64,000 nt of DNA from Actinomycetota bacterium (lineage in GTDB: Bacteria; Actinomycetota; JAHEXW01). How positions within the stretch are numbered: position 1 is the first letter of the stretch; each line of letters starts with the position of its first letter. The stretch is taken from positions 1 through 64,000 of the forward strand of contig JANXYU010000019.1 in the NCBI GenBank assembly GCA_025355855.1, read 5' to 3'. Both the position numbers and the translations under genes were made by a program. The notes under the pieces were generated by a model. That model was not told where the DNA came from and did not search any database. It was given only the letters and a program-made list of their open reading frames with translations. Shown piece by piece: positions 45,479 through 54,306 of this stretch.

Positions 45479-45734
45479 CTAAATCAATCCAGGCGGGATT
45501 CTTCGAGGACGTCGTTGAGCAAAGCAGTCTGGCCTGATATCACTTCCACGGCTTGCGCAGCTCTGGCAACCAAATAGCATTAATCTTTCGCCACCTAACT
45601 AAACAGGCTGCGGGCGGTTAGAAAGCGCTCGCAGCCTGTTTTTTATAGCCTGACCGTTGATCTGGCCGGCGAATACTAAACCTAGGCCAATACCTGGGTG
45701 CAAGTATTGCCCAGCTTAAGTTACGGTTTGTGGT
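45479..45734 (+). other. Intergenic region with terminator and inverted repeat
   Basis: No gene is seen. The region holds a strong rho-independent terminator (45601-45646) after the SRPBCC gene, and an inverted repeat CAATAC-N10-GTATTG at about 45687-45709, some 25 bases before the FAD/Rieske gene, which could be an operator. Confidence 0.5.
45601..45646 (+). terminator. Rho-independent terminator after the SRPBCC gene
   Basis: AACAGGCTGCG (45602-45612) pairs with CGCAGCCTGTT (45630-45640), an 11-base-pair stem with inner GCG/CGC pairing, followed by a run of six T's. Orientation fits the plus-strand genes upstream. Confidence 0.85.
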
Positions 45735-47261
45735 ATGGAAAAGCAGCTCGGCACGGGTATAAAACCCGGACATCAGAACTCATATTGGCTTGCCAGCACG
45801 CCGCGCAGTGACTATGCCGCCTTGTCAGGCGACGTTAAAGTCGACGTCGTGGTTGTCGGCGGCGGCATAACCGGACTGTTGATCGCTGACCGGCTCAAGA
45901 CAGCCGGAAAAACGGTCGCGGTTTTAGAAAGGCGTCGTATCGCGGAGAGCGTGACCGGGCATACGACAGCCAAGATAACGTCATTGCACGGAATGGAGCT
46001 GGAGACACTCGCTCGGCATTTTCATATTGATGAAGTGCACCAGCACGCCATGCTTAACCAAGCCGCGGTCGAGGAATTCGCGAAGTTGGTTAAAAGCCGG
46101 TCAATTGATTGCGATTTCCAGCGGACCGACGCCTACATTTATACCGAAGATGACAAAACCCTAGGCGACATGGAACGTGAAGCGGACATGGCTGGCGAAC
46201 TGGGCTTGCCAGTTGACTTTGTCCACAAGACTCCGTTGGGGTTTGCTGTAGACGGCGCGGTGCGAGCCAAAGCGCAAGCCCAATTTCATCCGCGGAAGTT
46301 TCTATTGGCATTGGCCGAATCGATCAATGGCGGGGGCAGCAAGATATACGAGAACTCTTCAGCCATCAGGATCGACGACCGAACTGCCACGGTATCAACG
46401 GCCGCCGGGACTGTGCAAGGCGCCGCCGTTGTGATAGCGACCCACTACCCGATGCGGGACAAAGGTCTGTTCATCTCGAAACTATATCCCTTTATGGCGC
46501 ATGCGGTTGGTTTACGCGCTGGCGACGATATATTACCGGGCATCTATTACACGGAAGATGAGGGGCAAAGGTCGATAAGAACTCAGGCCACAGAACACGG
46601 GCCTTTGCTGATCGTCGGCGGCGGTCATCACCGCAGCGGTCAAATGCCGGATGAACTGGCCGACATTCGCGCGATTGAATCTTACGCGCGGGCGCGATTC
46701 GCGGCAGCCAAAACAAAATATTTCTGGTCAACGTTGGACTACTATACTGCAGACGGCTTCCCATATATCGGCCGGTCGCCGGGGGACGACAACACGTTTT
46801 TAGCAACCGGATTTGGCGGTTGGGGAATGACGCAGAGCATGGTCGCAGCAACTATGATAAGAGACTTGATTATAAACAAGTCACACCCGGCGGCTGATAT
46901 GTACGCTCCGAACCGGCTGAAACCGACAGCGGCTATGGTCATGGGCGGTCTGAATGTTACCGAACAGTTTGTCGAAGGATTTGTCACAGAACATCGGCAT
47001 CGGAGGCCCGCGGACTTGGCCAAGGGCGAAGCGGCCGTCTTCGAATCCGACGAAGCTCCAATGGCGGCTTTCAAAGATGACAAGGGCGATATTCACGCTG
47101 TCCGTCCCGCCTGTACGCATCTAAAATGTGTTGTCCATTGGAATAATGCCGAACTAACCTGGGATTGTCCTTGTCATGGGTCTCGTTTCACTGTGGACGG
47201 CGAAGTTATCCATACGCCCGCGCCCGGGCGGCTAAAAAAGATCTTTACGTCAGATAAATAG
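45735..47261 (+). CDS. FAD-dependent oxidoreductase with C-terminal Rieske domain
   Basis: A 508-residue protein of the DAO/glycine-oxidase-like flavin family, with VDVVVVGGGITGLLIADRL as the Rossmann FAD loop (about 34-55) and the C-terminal flavin motif TGFGGWGMTQSMVAATMI. The last 90 residues form a Rieske [2Fe-2S] domain with CTH and CPCHGSRF ligand pairs. It probably moves electrons between the iron-sulfur cluster and FAD in the cytoplasm; the substrate is unknown. It is followed after 27 bases by an NRAMP-related transporter. Confidence 0.9.
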   Translation: MEKQLGTGIKPGHQNSYWLASTPRSDYAALSGDVKVDVVVVGGGITGLLIADRLKTAGKTVAVLERRRIAESVTGHTTAKITSLHGMELETLARHFHIDEVHQHAMLNQAAVEEFAKLVKSRSIDCDFQRTDAYIYTEDDKTLGDMEREADMAGELGLPVDFVHKTPLGFAVDGAVRAKAQAQFHPRKFLLALAESINGGGSKIYENSSAIRIDDRTATVSTAAGTVQGAAVVIATHYPMRDKGLFISKLYPFMAHAVGLRAGDDILPGIYYTEDEGQRSIRTQATEHGPLLIVGGGHHRSGQMPDELADIRAIESYARARFAAAKTKYFWSTLDYYTADGFPYIGRSPGDDNTFLATGFGGWGMTQSMVAATMIRDLIINKSHPAADMYAPNRLKPTAAMVMGGLNVTEQFVEGFVTEHRHRRPADLAKGEAAVFESDEAPMAAFKDDKGDIHAVRPACTHLKCVVHWNNAELTWDCPCHGSRFTVDGEVIHTPAPGRLKKIFTSDK

Positions 47262-47288
47262 GCCCGCAAAGAAGAAAGGGCTTGATCA

Positions 47289-48533
47289 ATGGCAAGCAAA
47301 AAGAAGAATCGCTTCCAACGCTACTTGATGACATTGAAGAACGGGGTAATATCGGGGGCAGCCGATAACGATCCGTCCGGCATTGTAACGTACACGCAAG
47401 CGGGCGCGCTGGCCGGGCTAACTCAGCTATGGTTGATTTTCATAATGACGCCCATGCTGATCGTCGTCCAGGACATGGCCGCCAGGTTGGGTGTTGTCGC
47501 CAAGAAGGGCCTCAACGTTATCATTAAGGACCGCTTCAGCAAATACATCGCGTGGCCGGCACTGGTGATTTTAATTGTCTGTAATACAGCCACTATCGGC
47601 GCGGACATGGCAGCTATTGCCGCTATCATCGAACAATTCACCGGCATCCATTTCTTGTGGTTCGTCGTGCCTATCGGAATCCTGTTTTATTACATGCTGG
47701 TCAAACAAAGCTACAAGATGACCTCTTTGTTGCTGTACATAGTCGCACCGGTGTTGCTGGTCTACGTCATAGTCGCTTTCATGTCCCATCCCGCCTGGCT
47801 ATCGGTAATCAAAGCCACCTTCACACCAACGATCAAATTTGACGCCGCGTTTATTTCGTCCGCGGTTGGCTTGCTGGGTACAACTATCACGCCCTTTCTG
47901 ATCTACTGGCAGGCCAGGGAGGAAATTGAAGAGGAAAAACATGTTGCGCAAGAGGTCGAAGAGAGGACTGGCGTAAGGTTCGGCATGATATATTCCAACG
48001 TGGTAGCCTATTTCGTCGTTTTGACCAGCGGTTTGGTATTGCATGGGCATATCCGGGGCAATATCAACACTTGGGGTCCGGCCGACGCGGCCGCGGCGCT
48101 AAAGCCATTAGTCGGTTCCGCTAGTTCAATTTTATTTGCTTTAGGGATTGTCGCGGCCGGTGTAATGGCGGTTCCAGTCTTGGCAATGGTCAATTCGTAT
48201 ACGGTGGAAGAAACAGTGCGGGGGAAAGAACAGGGGATGGAGCAGAAACCCAGCCGCGCAAAGCGATTCTACGGCGTTATTGCTTTATCCTTAGCGGCCG
48301 GCGCCACCCTCAGTCTATTCGGCGTCAAGCCCATGGCCATGCTCTACTATTCCCAGGTTCTGAATGGTTGCCTTATGCCGGTTCTGCTCCTGTTGCTGGT
48401 TATTGTTACGAGCGACAAAACATTTATGGGCGAGCATGCCAACGGTTGGCCGACGAAAATTATAGCCTGGCTGACCGTTGCGTTCATGACCGTTTTCGCC
48501 CTAACATTAATCTATAAGCTGATCTTCGGGTAA
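47289..48533 (+). CDS. NRAMP-related divalent metal transporter
   Basis: A 414-residue polytopic protein of the SLC11/NRAMP superfamily. In helix 1 the canonical DPGN metal-binding motif is replaced by DNDPSG (GAADNDPSGIVTYTQAGA), and in helix 6 the MPH motif by TPFLIYWQAREE. Loss of the helix-6 methionine is characteristic of NRAMP-related magnesium transporters, so Mg2+ or Mn2+ rather than iron may be the substrate. Possibly cotranscribed with the upstream FAD/Rieske gene. Confidence 0.82.
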   Translation: MASKKKNRFQRYLMTLKNGVISGAADNDPSGIVTYTQAGALAGLTQLWLIFIMTPMLIVVQDMAARLGVVAKKGLNVIIKDRFSKYIAWPALVILIVCNTATIGADMAAIAAIIEQFTGIHFLWFVVPIGILFYYMLVKQSYKMTSLLLYIVAPVLLVYVIVAFMSHPAWLSVIKATFTPTIKFDAAFISSAVGLLGTTITPFLIYWQAREEIEEEKHVAQEVEERTGVRFGMIYSNVVAYFVVLTSGLVLHGHIRGNINTWGPADAAAALKPLVGSASSILFALGIVAAGVMAVPVLAMVNSYTVEETVRGKEQGMEQKPSRAKRFYGVIALSLAAGATLSLFGVKPMAMLYYSQVLNGCLMPVLLLLLVIVTSDKTFMGEHANGWPTKIIAWLTVAFMTVFALTLIYKLIFG

Positions 48534-48560
48534 CCGGGAGAAAGGCAGAACGCTGCCCTG

Positions 48561-48785
48561 CTAATGTGGCTTGTGATTGCCCTGACCGTCGTAATCGCGG
48601 TGCTTAGTCCGCCCGTCCTGGTCGCGCACCCGCATGTGGTGACCAGGCTCATACTTGCTATTTTCCAAAGCCGTGGGACTGGCGATGTCGCTCTTGTCCT
48701 CGTTTGTAACTTTGGCTTTCTCTCTCTCTTCTTCAGTTTCAAACGATTTTCTTTTACGATCACTCAGAGTCTTTTTGCCGGTCAT
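48561..48785 (-). CDS. Small charged hypothetical protein
   Basis: A 74-residue, very hydrophilic protein rich in Lys, Glu, Asp and Arg (MTGKKTLSDRKRKSFETEEE), probably disordered. I trust it because an excellent ribosome binding site (AAAGGAGGAATT) directly precedes its ATG on the minus strand; longer in-frame starts lack one. No homologue recognised. It lies just downstream of the ABC exporter genes on the same strand. Confidence 0.6.
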   Translation of the reverse strand: MTGKKTLSDRKRKSFETEEEREKAKVTNEDKSDIASPTALENSKYEPGHHMRVRDQDGRTKHRDYDGQGNHKPH

Positions 48786-48858
48786 AATTCCTCCTTTAGA
48801 TGTCTTCATTAACTTGTAACACGAGACATGACCGGAGGCCACTAGGTTAAGAACTAGG

Positions 48859-50094
48859 TTAATTTCTCTGCCAGATCTCTCTGAACCCGAGTCGGCGCCC
48901 GTACTCCAACGCTCCGTAGCGGAAGGAGCGAGCGGCGAACGGGATGGCCAGACTTATGCTGGCCAGTATGACCGCCAATGACCCAATAGCTTCAGCAGGT
49001 GAAAGAGCACCAACAGTATTGAGCAGGAGAGCCGTCGTAGGCGCCGTCAGCGGGAAATAGGTAAAAATGGTAACCATGGGCGCGTGCGGTGAGTTAATAA
49101 TCAGAGGGACGATATATATCGGCACATAAGCCCAGATCATAGCGATACCTAGAAATCGGCCCGCTTCGTTGGCGTTGGGGAACATGGCGCCCAAGCCCAC
49201 AACAAGTGTCGTGAAAAATATGAACCCTCCAATGAAGAAGGCCAGCGCCCACAAAAGCTTTTCAGGGTCGAGCGGTATCTGTGCCAAAGAAACGCCGCCG
49301 GGAAGAGTCAGGGTTTTCGGAAACAACAAGAGGTATATGATTAGAGGTATAGCGATCACAGAGACCTGGATTAGGCCAAGCGAAATAATCGAAAGTATTT
49401 TTCCCCAGACCAACGTTCTGGCACGCGCGCATGTAAGCAAAATCTCCGCGGTCCGGTTCTCTTTCTCTTCCGTCGTGCTAGAGATCATCGTGGCCGATAG
49501 CAGAATGACTATTGTCAGGAAAAACACCATAAACGCTCCAGGCGCGACCATTTGGGCCAAAGCGTTGTATGAACGTCCGTCTCGATACGTCACAGCTGTT
49601 ACGGCTGGTGGTTGCTGTAGGATTTGCAGTGCTTGCCGGTCAGAAATGTCGCGCGCGATGGTGGTTACAATGCTTTGACGCAGCAACTGCACTGCGGCCG
49701 AGTTGTATGACGGCGAGAAGGTAATGCCCATATCGCGCGCGTATACCTTTACACCGCCGCGAACCAGGTCATGAGGATAATATAGAAACGCGTCAAGCCG
49801 ACCGGACTTGACTGCCGCGATACCGGTCGCGATGTTTGGTTCCAAAGCGATCTTGCGGGATTGCAGTAGTCGTTTATTCAATAACCCGGAATCATCGAGA
49901 ACGGCAATTTTGGCTATTCGGGCGTAAGCGGCGGCTTGCTCTTGTCCGGCGTTCTTGCCGCCTTGGTTAGATAGATAACTGATGCCGATAATGGTCAGCA
50001 TAATCAAAGGCGGAGCAAAAGAGGTGAACCAAAACGCCTTTTTCTTGAGCGTACGGATCACATCGAACCGTACGACGTCGCGCACCCGCCCCAC
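48859..50094 (-). CDS. ABC-2 type exporter permease, NatB-like
   Basis: A 411-residue membrane protein with the NatB/ABC-2 plan: one N-terminal membrane helix (residues 18-42), a large extracytoplasmic domain (about 43-170) and five or six C-terminal helices, with the conserved segment STTEEKENRTAEILLTCA. It partners the ATPase encoded three bases upstream. Such NatAB-like exporters move Na+, drugs or peptides; the substrate is not evident. Confidence 0.88.
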   Translation of the reverse strand: MGRVRDVVRFDVIRTLKKKAFWFTSFAPPLIMLTIIGISYLSNQGGKNAGQEQAAAYARIAKIAVLDDSGLLNKRLLQSRKIALEPNIATGIAAVKSGRLDAFLYYPHDLVRGGVKVYARDMGITFSPSYNSAAVQLLRQSIVTTIARDISDRQALQILQQPPAVTAVTYRDGRSYNALAQMVAPGAFMVFFLTIVILLSATMISSTTEEKENRTAEILLTCARARTLVWGKILSIISLGLIQVSVIAIPLIIYLLLFPKTLTLPGGVSLAQIPLDPEKLLWALAFFIGGFIFFTTLVVGLGAMFPNANEAGRFLGIAMIWAYVPIYIVPLIINSPHAPMVTIFTYFPLTAPTTALLLNTVGALSPAEAIGSLAVILASISLAIPFAARSFRYGALEYGRRLGFREIWQRN

Positions 50095-50096
50095 GT

Positions 50097-50828
50097 CTAG
50101 CTCGCTCCCTTTTGATGCAGGGAGAGGAATATATCGTTCAAGGCGCGTCCGCCAAATTGTTTCTTAACGTCATCTACATGGCCGTATACAGCACGAACAC
50201 CGTCTTTGAGAATAAGGATGCGTTCGCACAATTGCTCAACCTCATCTAGGCGGTGCGTTACCAAGATGACCGTCGCTCCCCGATCGCGATGTTGTGTGAC
50301 GAGGTCAAGGAGGAGCGCGCGATTAACCGGATCCAATGCCTCCGTCGGCTCGTCTAAAACAAGTAAGGCCGGGTCGTGAATTATGGTCGATCCGAGTTGG
50401 ACCTTTTGTTGCTCGCCGCCGGACAATGTGGCAAATCGCGCCTTAGCCTTGCCGGCCAGATCAACCTGTTTCAGGTATTTCAGTGCGCGCGTTTTGGCAT
50501 CTGTCCAGTTTAAGCCGTGCATGACGCCGAAATAAGTCAACGTGTCCAGAATGGGTTCATTTCGGTAAAGGCCCCGCTGTTCCGGCAGGTATCCAAGCAT
50601 TGCAGCCATAGAAGGTGAATACCGAGTTCCGGCCACCATTAAGGTGCCTGCCGTCGGTTGCAGTATATTCAGCAAAGCACGTATCGTCGTCGTCTTGCCA
50701 GCGCCGTTAGCGCCAAGGAAGCCAAATATCTCGCCTTTATTGACAGAGAACGAAAGGTCATGAATGATCTCTTTGTCTCCGAAGCGCATTTGGAAAGCCT
50801 CGACGTCAACAATCGTCTCGGTATGCAT
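50097..50828 (-). CDS. ABC transporter ATP-binding protein, NatA-like
   Basis: A 243-residue ATPase with Walker A GANGAGKTTT, signature LSGGEQQKVQ, Walker B LLVLDEPTEALDP and the switch histidine in LVTHRLDE. I start at ATG 50828 (MHTETIVDV) because a consensus TATAAT ends exactly six bases upstream, making a leaderless mRNA; the longer frame from 50852 would run through that promoter. It is paired with the NatB-like permease. Confidence 0.92.
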   Translation of the reverse strand: MHTETIVDVEAFQMRFGDKEIIHDLSFSVNKGEIFGFLGANGAGKTTTIRALLNILQPTAGTLMVAGTRYSPSMAAMLGYLPEQRGLYRNEPILDTLTYFGVMHGLNWTDAKTRALKYLKQVDLAGKAKARFATLSGGEQQKVQLGSTIIHDPALLVLDEPTEALDPVNRALLLDLVTQHRDRGATVILVTHRLDEVEQLCERILILKDGVRAVYGHVDDVKKQFGGRALNDIFLSLHQKGAS

Positions 50829-50834
50829 GCGCCT

Positions 50835-50840
50835 ATTATA
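50835..50840 (-). promoter_or_regulatory. TATAAT promoter giving a leaderless ABC ATPase mRNA
   Basis: On the minus strand TATAAT is followed by six bases and the ATG of the ATPase gene, so the expected +1 is the A of the start codon. No ribosome binding site is present. A clear -35 is not seen. Confidence 0.6.
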
Positions 50841-50917
50841 TACGAATGACAATGGCTGGTATTGGACAAGCGCGGGAATGAAACCTTAGCTATAACCTGG
50901 ATTTAGGAGGCATCTAA

Positions 50918-51421
50918 GTGGCAGAGCATATTGGGGCTTGCGCTGAATGCGGAGCGATGATGACAGAGGGCGCGACATTCTGCGGCTTATGTGGAGCGCC
51001 GGTCGGCGTCGCTACCGCAGAGCCGGATCTTGTCAAAACGCCGATCGAGCCGGAGAACCGGACGCGCGAAGAACTTGAATACGAGAGACAGAAGGCCGAA
51101 CTGCTGGCCAGGATGGGCGGGTCAAGAGCGGCTCGACCTGAACGTACACCCGCGGTCAAGACGAAGAACAAGAGGCAAGACATCATGATTGCCATAGGCG
51201 CTGCGGTGCTTTTGATTGTTTGCCTAGGAACCTTTACAGGCATTGTCTCGTTGAAATATTATCGTCTAAACACCCAGGACAAGCCCGTTATGGCAAAAGT
51301 GATGGATCAGGAGATGCGCGCCCTAGTTGCCAGAGATACGGAGACCGCGCTCGGGTATTTCGCCGCCAACAGTTATAAGACGATCACCGAACTTGACTCT
51401 TTCTTAAAAGAAAGTAATTAG
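50918..51421 (+). CDS. Zinc-ribbon membrane protein, C-terminal domain cut by an in-frame TAG
   Basis: A 167-residue protein with an N-terminal zinc ribbon (CAECG and CGLCG, residues 8-26), a charged linker, one membrane segment (about 88-112) and the start of a small extracytoplasmic alpha/beta domain of NTF2/DUF4878 type. TAG at 51419-51421 ends it within that domain. The same frame stays open afterwards to 51628 and completes the domain. GTG start with TAGGAGG seven bases upstream. Either a recent nonsense mutation, recoding, or a genuine short form. Confidence 0.65.
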   Translation: MAEHIGACAECGAMMTEGATFCGLCGAPVGVATAEPDLVKTPIEPENRTREELEYERQKAELLARMGGSRAARPERTPAVKTKNKRQDIMIAIGAAVLLIVCLGTFTGIVSLKYYRLNTQDKPVMAKVMDQEMRALVARDTETALGYFAANSYKTITELDSFLKESN

Positions 51422-51424
51422 GAA

Positions 51425-51628
51425 GTGCTGGCCGCATATGGCGGGTTGACGGTTACAAAGGTCATGTCGTTCTCGATAGTGCCCAAAGCCGATGAGGTCG
51501 CGACCGCGGAGGGTAAGCTGAACTACAATGACTGCTGTACCGGCACATTCACCACGATATTTCAAAAGGAAAGCGGGCAATGGAAGCTTATCAATTTTGT
51601 CCTAGCCGTAAAGCCCGCTGGCGGGTGA
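51425..51628 (+). CDS. C-terminal remainder of the amber-interrupted zinc-ribbon protein
   Basis: This 67-codon frame continues the preceding gene in the same phase after TAG and one GAA codon. It encodes the rest of an NTF2-like fold (TVTKVMSFSIVP, then CTGTFTTIFQKESGQWKLIN). It could start at GTG 51425 but has no clear ribosome binding site, so independent translation is doubtful. Confidence 0.35.
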   Translation: MLAAYGGLTVTKVMSFSIVPKADEVATAEGKLNYNDCCTGTFTTIFQKESGQWKLINFVLAVKPAGG

Positions 51629-51670
51629 CAAGGCTAGACAAAAGCCAGTTGGCTTTTACGCGGCAACTAA

Positions 51671-51895
51671 CTACATCTTCAAAAACGCCATAAGTTCGTA
51701 GACCACAAACGCTGGCCAGACCAGGGCCTTCAGAACTCCAAGGCAACCGGCCAAAAATGACGTCGCATGCACGATATAGTAGACCAAGGCGCCGATGAAT
51801 CCCAAACCATATAATCCGCCGGACGCTCCCGCACCGGCCGCGTTGCCCGATCTTCCCTTTGATTGACAATTCGACGGCGTGTTTTCCATATCCAT
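51671..51895 (-). CDS. Conserved small membrane protein
   Basis: A 74-residue protein with a polar, Gly/Ala-rich N-terminus and two hydrophobic segments (GLYGLGFIGALVYYIVHAT and GVLKALVWPAFVVYELM). The YGLGFIGALVYYI pattern recurs in small uncharacterised bacterial membrane proteins. AGGAGG lies five bases before its ATG on the minus strand. Function unknown. Confidence 0.75.
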   Translation of the reverse strand: MDMENTPSNCQSKGRSGNAAGAGASGGLYGLGFIGALVYYIVHATSFLAGCLGVLKALVWPAFVVYELMAFLKM

Positions 51896-51981
51896 GTATC
51901 CTCCTAACTTGCTTGCGACCGAATACTCCCTGTCGTTTAAACCGTGCTAGCATTAGCATACAGTAGAGCAAAGGAGAAACT

Positions 51982-52410
51982 ATGATCTTAGATGACATTA
52001 AGACTATCGCCGCGGCATCCGGTGGAGAAGTGACCGACAGGAAAGGCGCCTATTCGCTGCGGATTACCGTAGCGGAACGGAAATCCTTCCTATCGAAAAC
52101 CAAACTCGAATATATCGCGAGCTTCAGAATCGACGATGCCGCCAAGACGATTCATTTCTCTGAGATGTTGAAAGAAGCAGGCTCAGGTCTTTCATCCGGC
52201 AGCGGCGACATGAGCCCGGGATTCGGCTTCAAAACCGAAACTTATAAGACCGGGGGTGGCCCGCGCGAGGGGTCGATAAACGAGCAGTCAGACCTGTTCG
52301 GCAAGAAATATTCCTACTCTTTTGATTTCCAAACCATTAGGCCAAAGATAGAAGGCCAGGCGACCTCGGCGGGTTACACGTTCGAATACCAGATTCGGCC
52401 GGTTCGTTAA
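51982..52410 (+). CDS. Hypothetical protein
   Basis: A 142-residue soluble protein with no domain I recognise. It has mixed alpha/beta character (KLEYIASFRIDDAAKTIHFSE) and a Gly/Ser-rich middle, and ends in beta strands (YSYSFDFQTIRPKIEGQ). AAAGGAG lies before the ATG. It ends two bases before the EFR1-type gene and is probably cotranscribed with it. Confidence 0.7.
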   Translation: MILDDIKTIAAASGGEVTDRKGAYSLRITVAERKSFLSKTKLEYIASFRIDDAAKTIHFSEMLKEAGSGLSSGSGDMSPGFGFKTETYKTGGGPREGSINEQSDLFGKKYSYSFDFQTIRPKIEGQATSAGYTFEYQIRPVR

Positions 52411-52412
52411 CC

Positions 52413-53204
52413 ATGATGAAAGGGGCGATTCTCTATTATTCCGGCACGGGCAACACGGAACTGGCTTGCCAGTATATCGTCAACCATACTAAGAACGTTG
52501 AATTTGAGATGGTCAACGCGATAAAGGACAAGGCGCCGGATTTAACCGGCTACGACCTGGTCGGGTTCGCGGCGTTCGCGGACTTCTTAGTCCCATCCGT
52601 TGTATATCAGAAATTTATCGATGATTTGCCGGCGCAAGATGACAAACCGGCGTTCGTGTTCAATACATACGGGATGAGCAGCGGGCAGACGCTTAGAATC
52701 TTGGATAGGAAGGTAACCGACAGAGGTTTCCGCGTGGTCGCCGGCCATTCACTTCACATGCCGGAGAGCTTTCCGCCGATGATTGCCAGGCGACTTGGTA
52801 ACGAAAACGCGCCAAGCGACAAAGAGTTTAGAGCGTTTCAGACGTTCGCGGCTGAAATCGATCACATCGCGTTCAGGCTGTCCGAAGGCACTATCGTGCC
52901 GGCTAAAAGCATTGACCTAGGCGCGATGGATAAGGTGATGCGCTATCCCAAAAGCATGGCTAAGCGCATGATGGGAGCAAAAGCCGTAGACCCTAACCTA
53001 TGTACCGGCTGCGCGACTTGTGCCAATGTTTGTCCCAAAGGAGCAATAACTGTCGCTGGGCAACCTTCATTCGACGAGACCGAATGCGCCTATTGCTGGG
53101 CGTGTTATAACCAATGCCTATATGGGGCCATCTACACGAAGAAATATAAAGATAAAGGACGATACACAGGTCCGAGCGCGCGTCTCCGAGCCAAGTTTAT
53201 ATAA
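52413..53204 (+). CDS. EFR1-type flavodoxin-ferredoxin protein
   Basis: A 263-residue protein with a flavodoxin-like N-terminal domain (LYYSGTGNTELA, FMN phosphate loop) and two [4Fe-4S] ferredoxin clusters at the C-terminus (CTGCATCANVCP and CAYCWACYNQCL), the EFR1-family plan found mostly in anaerobes. It should carry electrons between flavin and iron-sulfur centres. Start is at the double ATG 52413/52416. Supports an anaerobic or facultative life style. Confidence 0.9.
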   Translation: MMKGAILYYSGTGNTELACQYIVNHTKNVEFEMVNAIKDKAPDLTGYDLVGFAAFADFLVPSVVYQKFIDDLPAQDDKPAFVFNTYGMSSGQTLRILDRKVTDRGFRVVAGHSLHMPESFPPMIARRLGNENAPSDKEFRAFQTFAAEIDHIAFRLSEGTIVPAKSIDLGAMDKVMRYPKSMAKRMMGAKAVDPNLCTGCATCANVCPKGAITVAGQPSFDETECAYCWACYNQCLYGAIYTKKYKDKGRYTGPSARLRAKFI

Positions 53205-53232
53205 TCGGCCGGAGAATATCAGGCGCAAACCT

Positions 53233-53538
53233 TTATTCCACGTCCTTCTTCATCTGATCGAATTCCTCTTTTGTGATCTCACCCTTGGCGTAGCGCTTTT
53301 TCAAAATCGATAGAGCCTTGCCATCGTCGTCCATCATGCCGGGTCCGCCCATCATTCCATGTCCGCCCATCATACCGGGACCCATGTGGTCATGCCGCGA
53401 ACCGTGGCGCGTCGTCGCAACAGCCCACCAGAGCAGGACCAGTAAGCCCGCCAAGAAAAGCAGCGCAAAGAACCCCATAGCCAACATTCCGATAATGCTT
53501 CCGCCGTCCCCGTAACCATTTCCGTACATCAAAACCAA
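53233..53538 (-). CDS. SHOCT domain membrane protein
   Basis: A 101-residue protein: one membrane segment (about 15-40), a His/Met/Gly-rich linker (HGSRHDHMGPGMMGGHGMMG) that could bind copper or other metals, and a C-terminal SHOCT domain (LKKRYAKGEITKEEFDQMK). The start may be TTG 53538, an internal TTG, or ATG 53529; GAGG lies upstream but spacing does not decide. Family function is unknown; oligomerisation is suspected. Confidence 0.85.
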   Translation of the reverse strand: MVLMYGNGYGDGGSIIGMLAMGFFALLFLAGLLVLLWWAVATTRHGSRHDHMGPGMMGGHGMMGGPGMMDDDGKALSILKKRYAKGEITKEEFDQMKKDVE

Positions 53539-53663
53539 TCGCCTCGCTTTCGTATTCTTTGTACTTGCATAAGTCTTCTCAAGTCTATCTTGGGTGATTG
53601 CGGCCGGGCACTAGCAAAAGACCTAGTTAGAGTTCGACGTGTCGTGAGGAAGAAAACGGCAGG

Positions 53664-54254
53664 CTAGCGCTGGCCGGCGAGGCATTCGGCCTGAGCCAGG
53701 TCGGCGGCGGTGTTGACGTTAAAGAACGACAGGCCATCGGGATCGAGTTCGCTGATGGCCGCGTCGACGAGGTATAAGACGTCGGCGTCGGGGAAGAAGC
53801 TGTTGACCTTGAGGTGGCCAAGCGTAATCTGTTTTTCAATAGCGGGCAGGCAGCTCGTGGCGTAAGCGGCGATGGCCGGATGAGCGCGGTCTTTATATTC
53901 AGGGACAACCGCGTCGTGGCCGGCCAGCTGGTCTAAAAGAAAGTGGAGTAATTCAGGTTTTAAAAAGGGCGCGTCGCACGGCAACAGCAGGTTATCCCGG
54001 TCGGATGTTGCCAAAAGGCCTGTATAAAGCCCGCCTAACGGTCCCAGATTCGGAGTCTCATCGCGTCTGATCTCGGCGCGGCCTGCCAAAGCCTCATATT
54101 TGTCAGGTTCATTGGCAACAACAAAGACTTCGCCCGGCAATCCGTCGGCCGCGTCTAGCACACGCGTGATTAACGCAACTCCTCCGACTGTCTGCCACGC
54201 CTTGTCGCGCCCCAGTCGACGACTTTGACCGCCGGCCAATATTATTACCGCCAT
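53664..54254 (-). CDS. mobA: Molybdenum cofactor guanylyltransferase
   Basis: A 196-residue nucleotidyltransferase that links GMP to molybdopterin. VIILAGGQSRRLGRDKA is the GTP-binding loop, LGPLGGLYTGL and LLLPCDAPFLKPELL complete the active site. I start at ATG 54254 with GGGAGGAG just upstream; the open frame extends to 54299 but those residues do not fit the family. It complements the MobB-like gene at 43 kb, indicating molybdoenzymes in this organism. Confidence 0.92.
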   Translation of the reverse strand: MAVIILAGGQSRRLGRDKAWQTVGGVALITRVLDAADGLPGEVFVVANEPDKYEALAGRAEIRRDETPNLGPLGGLYTGLLATSDRDNLLLPCDAPFLKPELLHFLLDQLAGHDAVVPEYKDRAHPAIAAYATSCLPAIEKQITLGHLKVNSFFPDADVLYLVDAAISELDPDGLSFFNVNTAADLAQAECLAGQR

Positions 54255-54306
54255 GCGTCTCCTCCCAGGCAAGCCAACCAGCCAGATTATACCATTCAAA
54301 ACGAAC

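Noticed and set aside
48564-48812. A plus-strand ORF of 82 codons with hydrophobic stretches
   Set aside because: It lies antisense to a minus-strand gene with an excellent ribosome binding site and has none itself.
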